From Paenibacillus sp. 598K (GTDB taxonomy: Bacteria > Bacillota > Bacilli > Paenibacillales > Paenibacillaceae), in NCBI RefSeq assembly GCF_003851045.1, contig NZ_BFBX01000065.1, positions 2,131 to 47,548 on the forward strand: a DNA stretch of 45,418 nt, in the 5' to 3' direction. Positions 45,353-45,418 of the stretch are shown one piece after another. The notes beneath the pieces were generated by a model. That model saw only the letters and a program-made list of their open reading frames with translations. It did not search any database and was not told where the DNA came from. Both the position numbers and the translations under genes were made by a program. Every line of letters starts with the position of its first letter. The first letter of the stretch is position 1.

Positions 45353-45418
45353 CGTTTTCGCAGAAAACGACTTCGGAAGCATACGCTTAGTGGAGCTACG
45401 TGAGCACCGGAAGTTACG
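45353..45418. repeat. Folded repeat element, copy B (cut by window edge)
   Basis: CGTTTTC (45353-45359), loop GCA, GAAAACG (45363-45369), then ACTTCGG (45370-45376) pairing with CCGGAAGT (45407-45414) with one bulge, enclosing AAGC-ATAC-GCTT (45377-45388). The core CTTCGGAAGCATACGCTTAG (45371-45390) matches copy A at 7343-7362 in 18 of 20 bases. The two stems keep their pairing while the bases differ, as in a selected fold. The unit may continue past the window. The stretch before it (45240-45350) has no counterpart near copy A. Confidence 0.7.

Overview
The window is a chromosomal segment from a GC-rich, spore-forming Bacillales bacterium, most likely a Paenibacillaceae (Paenibacillus/Cohnella-like). 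The reasons are: gene order follows the Bacillus subtilis rpsU-yqeY-yqeZ-yqfA...era-recO-glyQS-yqfL-yqxD-dnaG-sigA block and the ylaG-ylaL block; sporulation genes are present (yqfC, yqfD, a YhcN/YlaJ-type lipoprotein); and regulation is typically Firmicute (glycine T-box, GlpP antiterminator hairpin). Genus is inference; no rRNA or marker was compared. Nearly all genes are on the + strand; the exceptions are an S8 protease and the YhcN-type lipoprotein.

Layout. 1-1.6 kb: 3' end of addA and an unknown membrane-anchored protein. 1.65-5.5 kb: glycerol catabolic operon glpD-glpP-glpK behind an extended -10 promoter and a leader terminator, so the antiterminator GlpP probably controls its own operon. 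5.6-7.25 kb: small unknown protein, HIT hydrolase, rpsU and yqeY. 7.25-8.5 kb: AT-rich insertion that breaks the conserved yqeY-yqeZ junction, holding a palindrome cluster, a folded repeat and a YhdH/YhfP-type quinone oxidoreductase. 8.6-11.7 kb: NfeD, flotillin FloA and an unknown membrane-anchored coiled-coil protein. 11.8-20 kb: yqfC, yqfD, phoH, pgpH, ybeY, dgkA, cdd, era, yqzL, recO. 20-24.2 kb: T-box, glyQ, glyS, PPDK regulatory protein. 24.2-30.6 kb: yqxD (no normal start codon), dnaG, sigA, unknown membrane protein, trmK, Nif3-like protein. 30.6-31.2 kb: RNase P RNA with type-A architecture, and hairpins. 31.2-35.3 kb: S8 protease, YpuI-type protein, DUF1540 protein, small membrane protein, lytic transglycosylase. 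35.4-39.2 kb: cysteine desulfurase and thiI, a TerC-family transporter, membrane protein. 39.2-45.1 kb: typA, ylaH, LCP-family protein, ylaL, YhcN-type lipoprotein, PIN-PhoH ATPase. The right edge carries a second, truncated copy of the folded repeat seen at 7.3 kb.

This is mainly core machinery: RNA maturation and decay (ybeY, era, rnpB, trmK, pgpH), translation (rpsU, glyQS, typA), replication and repair (dnaG, recO, addA), envelope and sporulation. I see no phage, CRISPR array, transposase or defence island. The least explained signals are non-coding: the two-copy structured repeat, two hairpins that bury Shine-Dalgarno sequences, the repeat-bearing leader before the desulfurase gene, and the type-A RNase P RNA.
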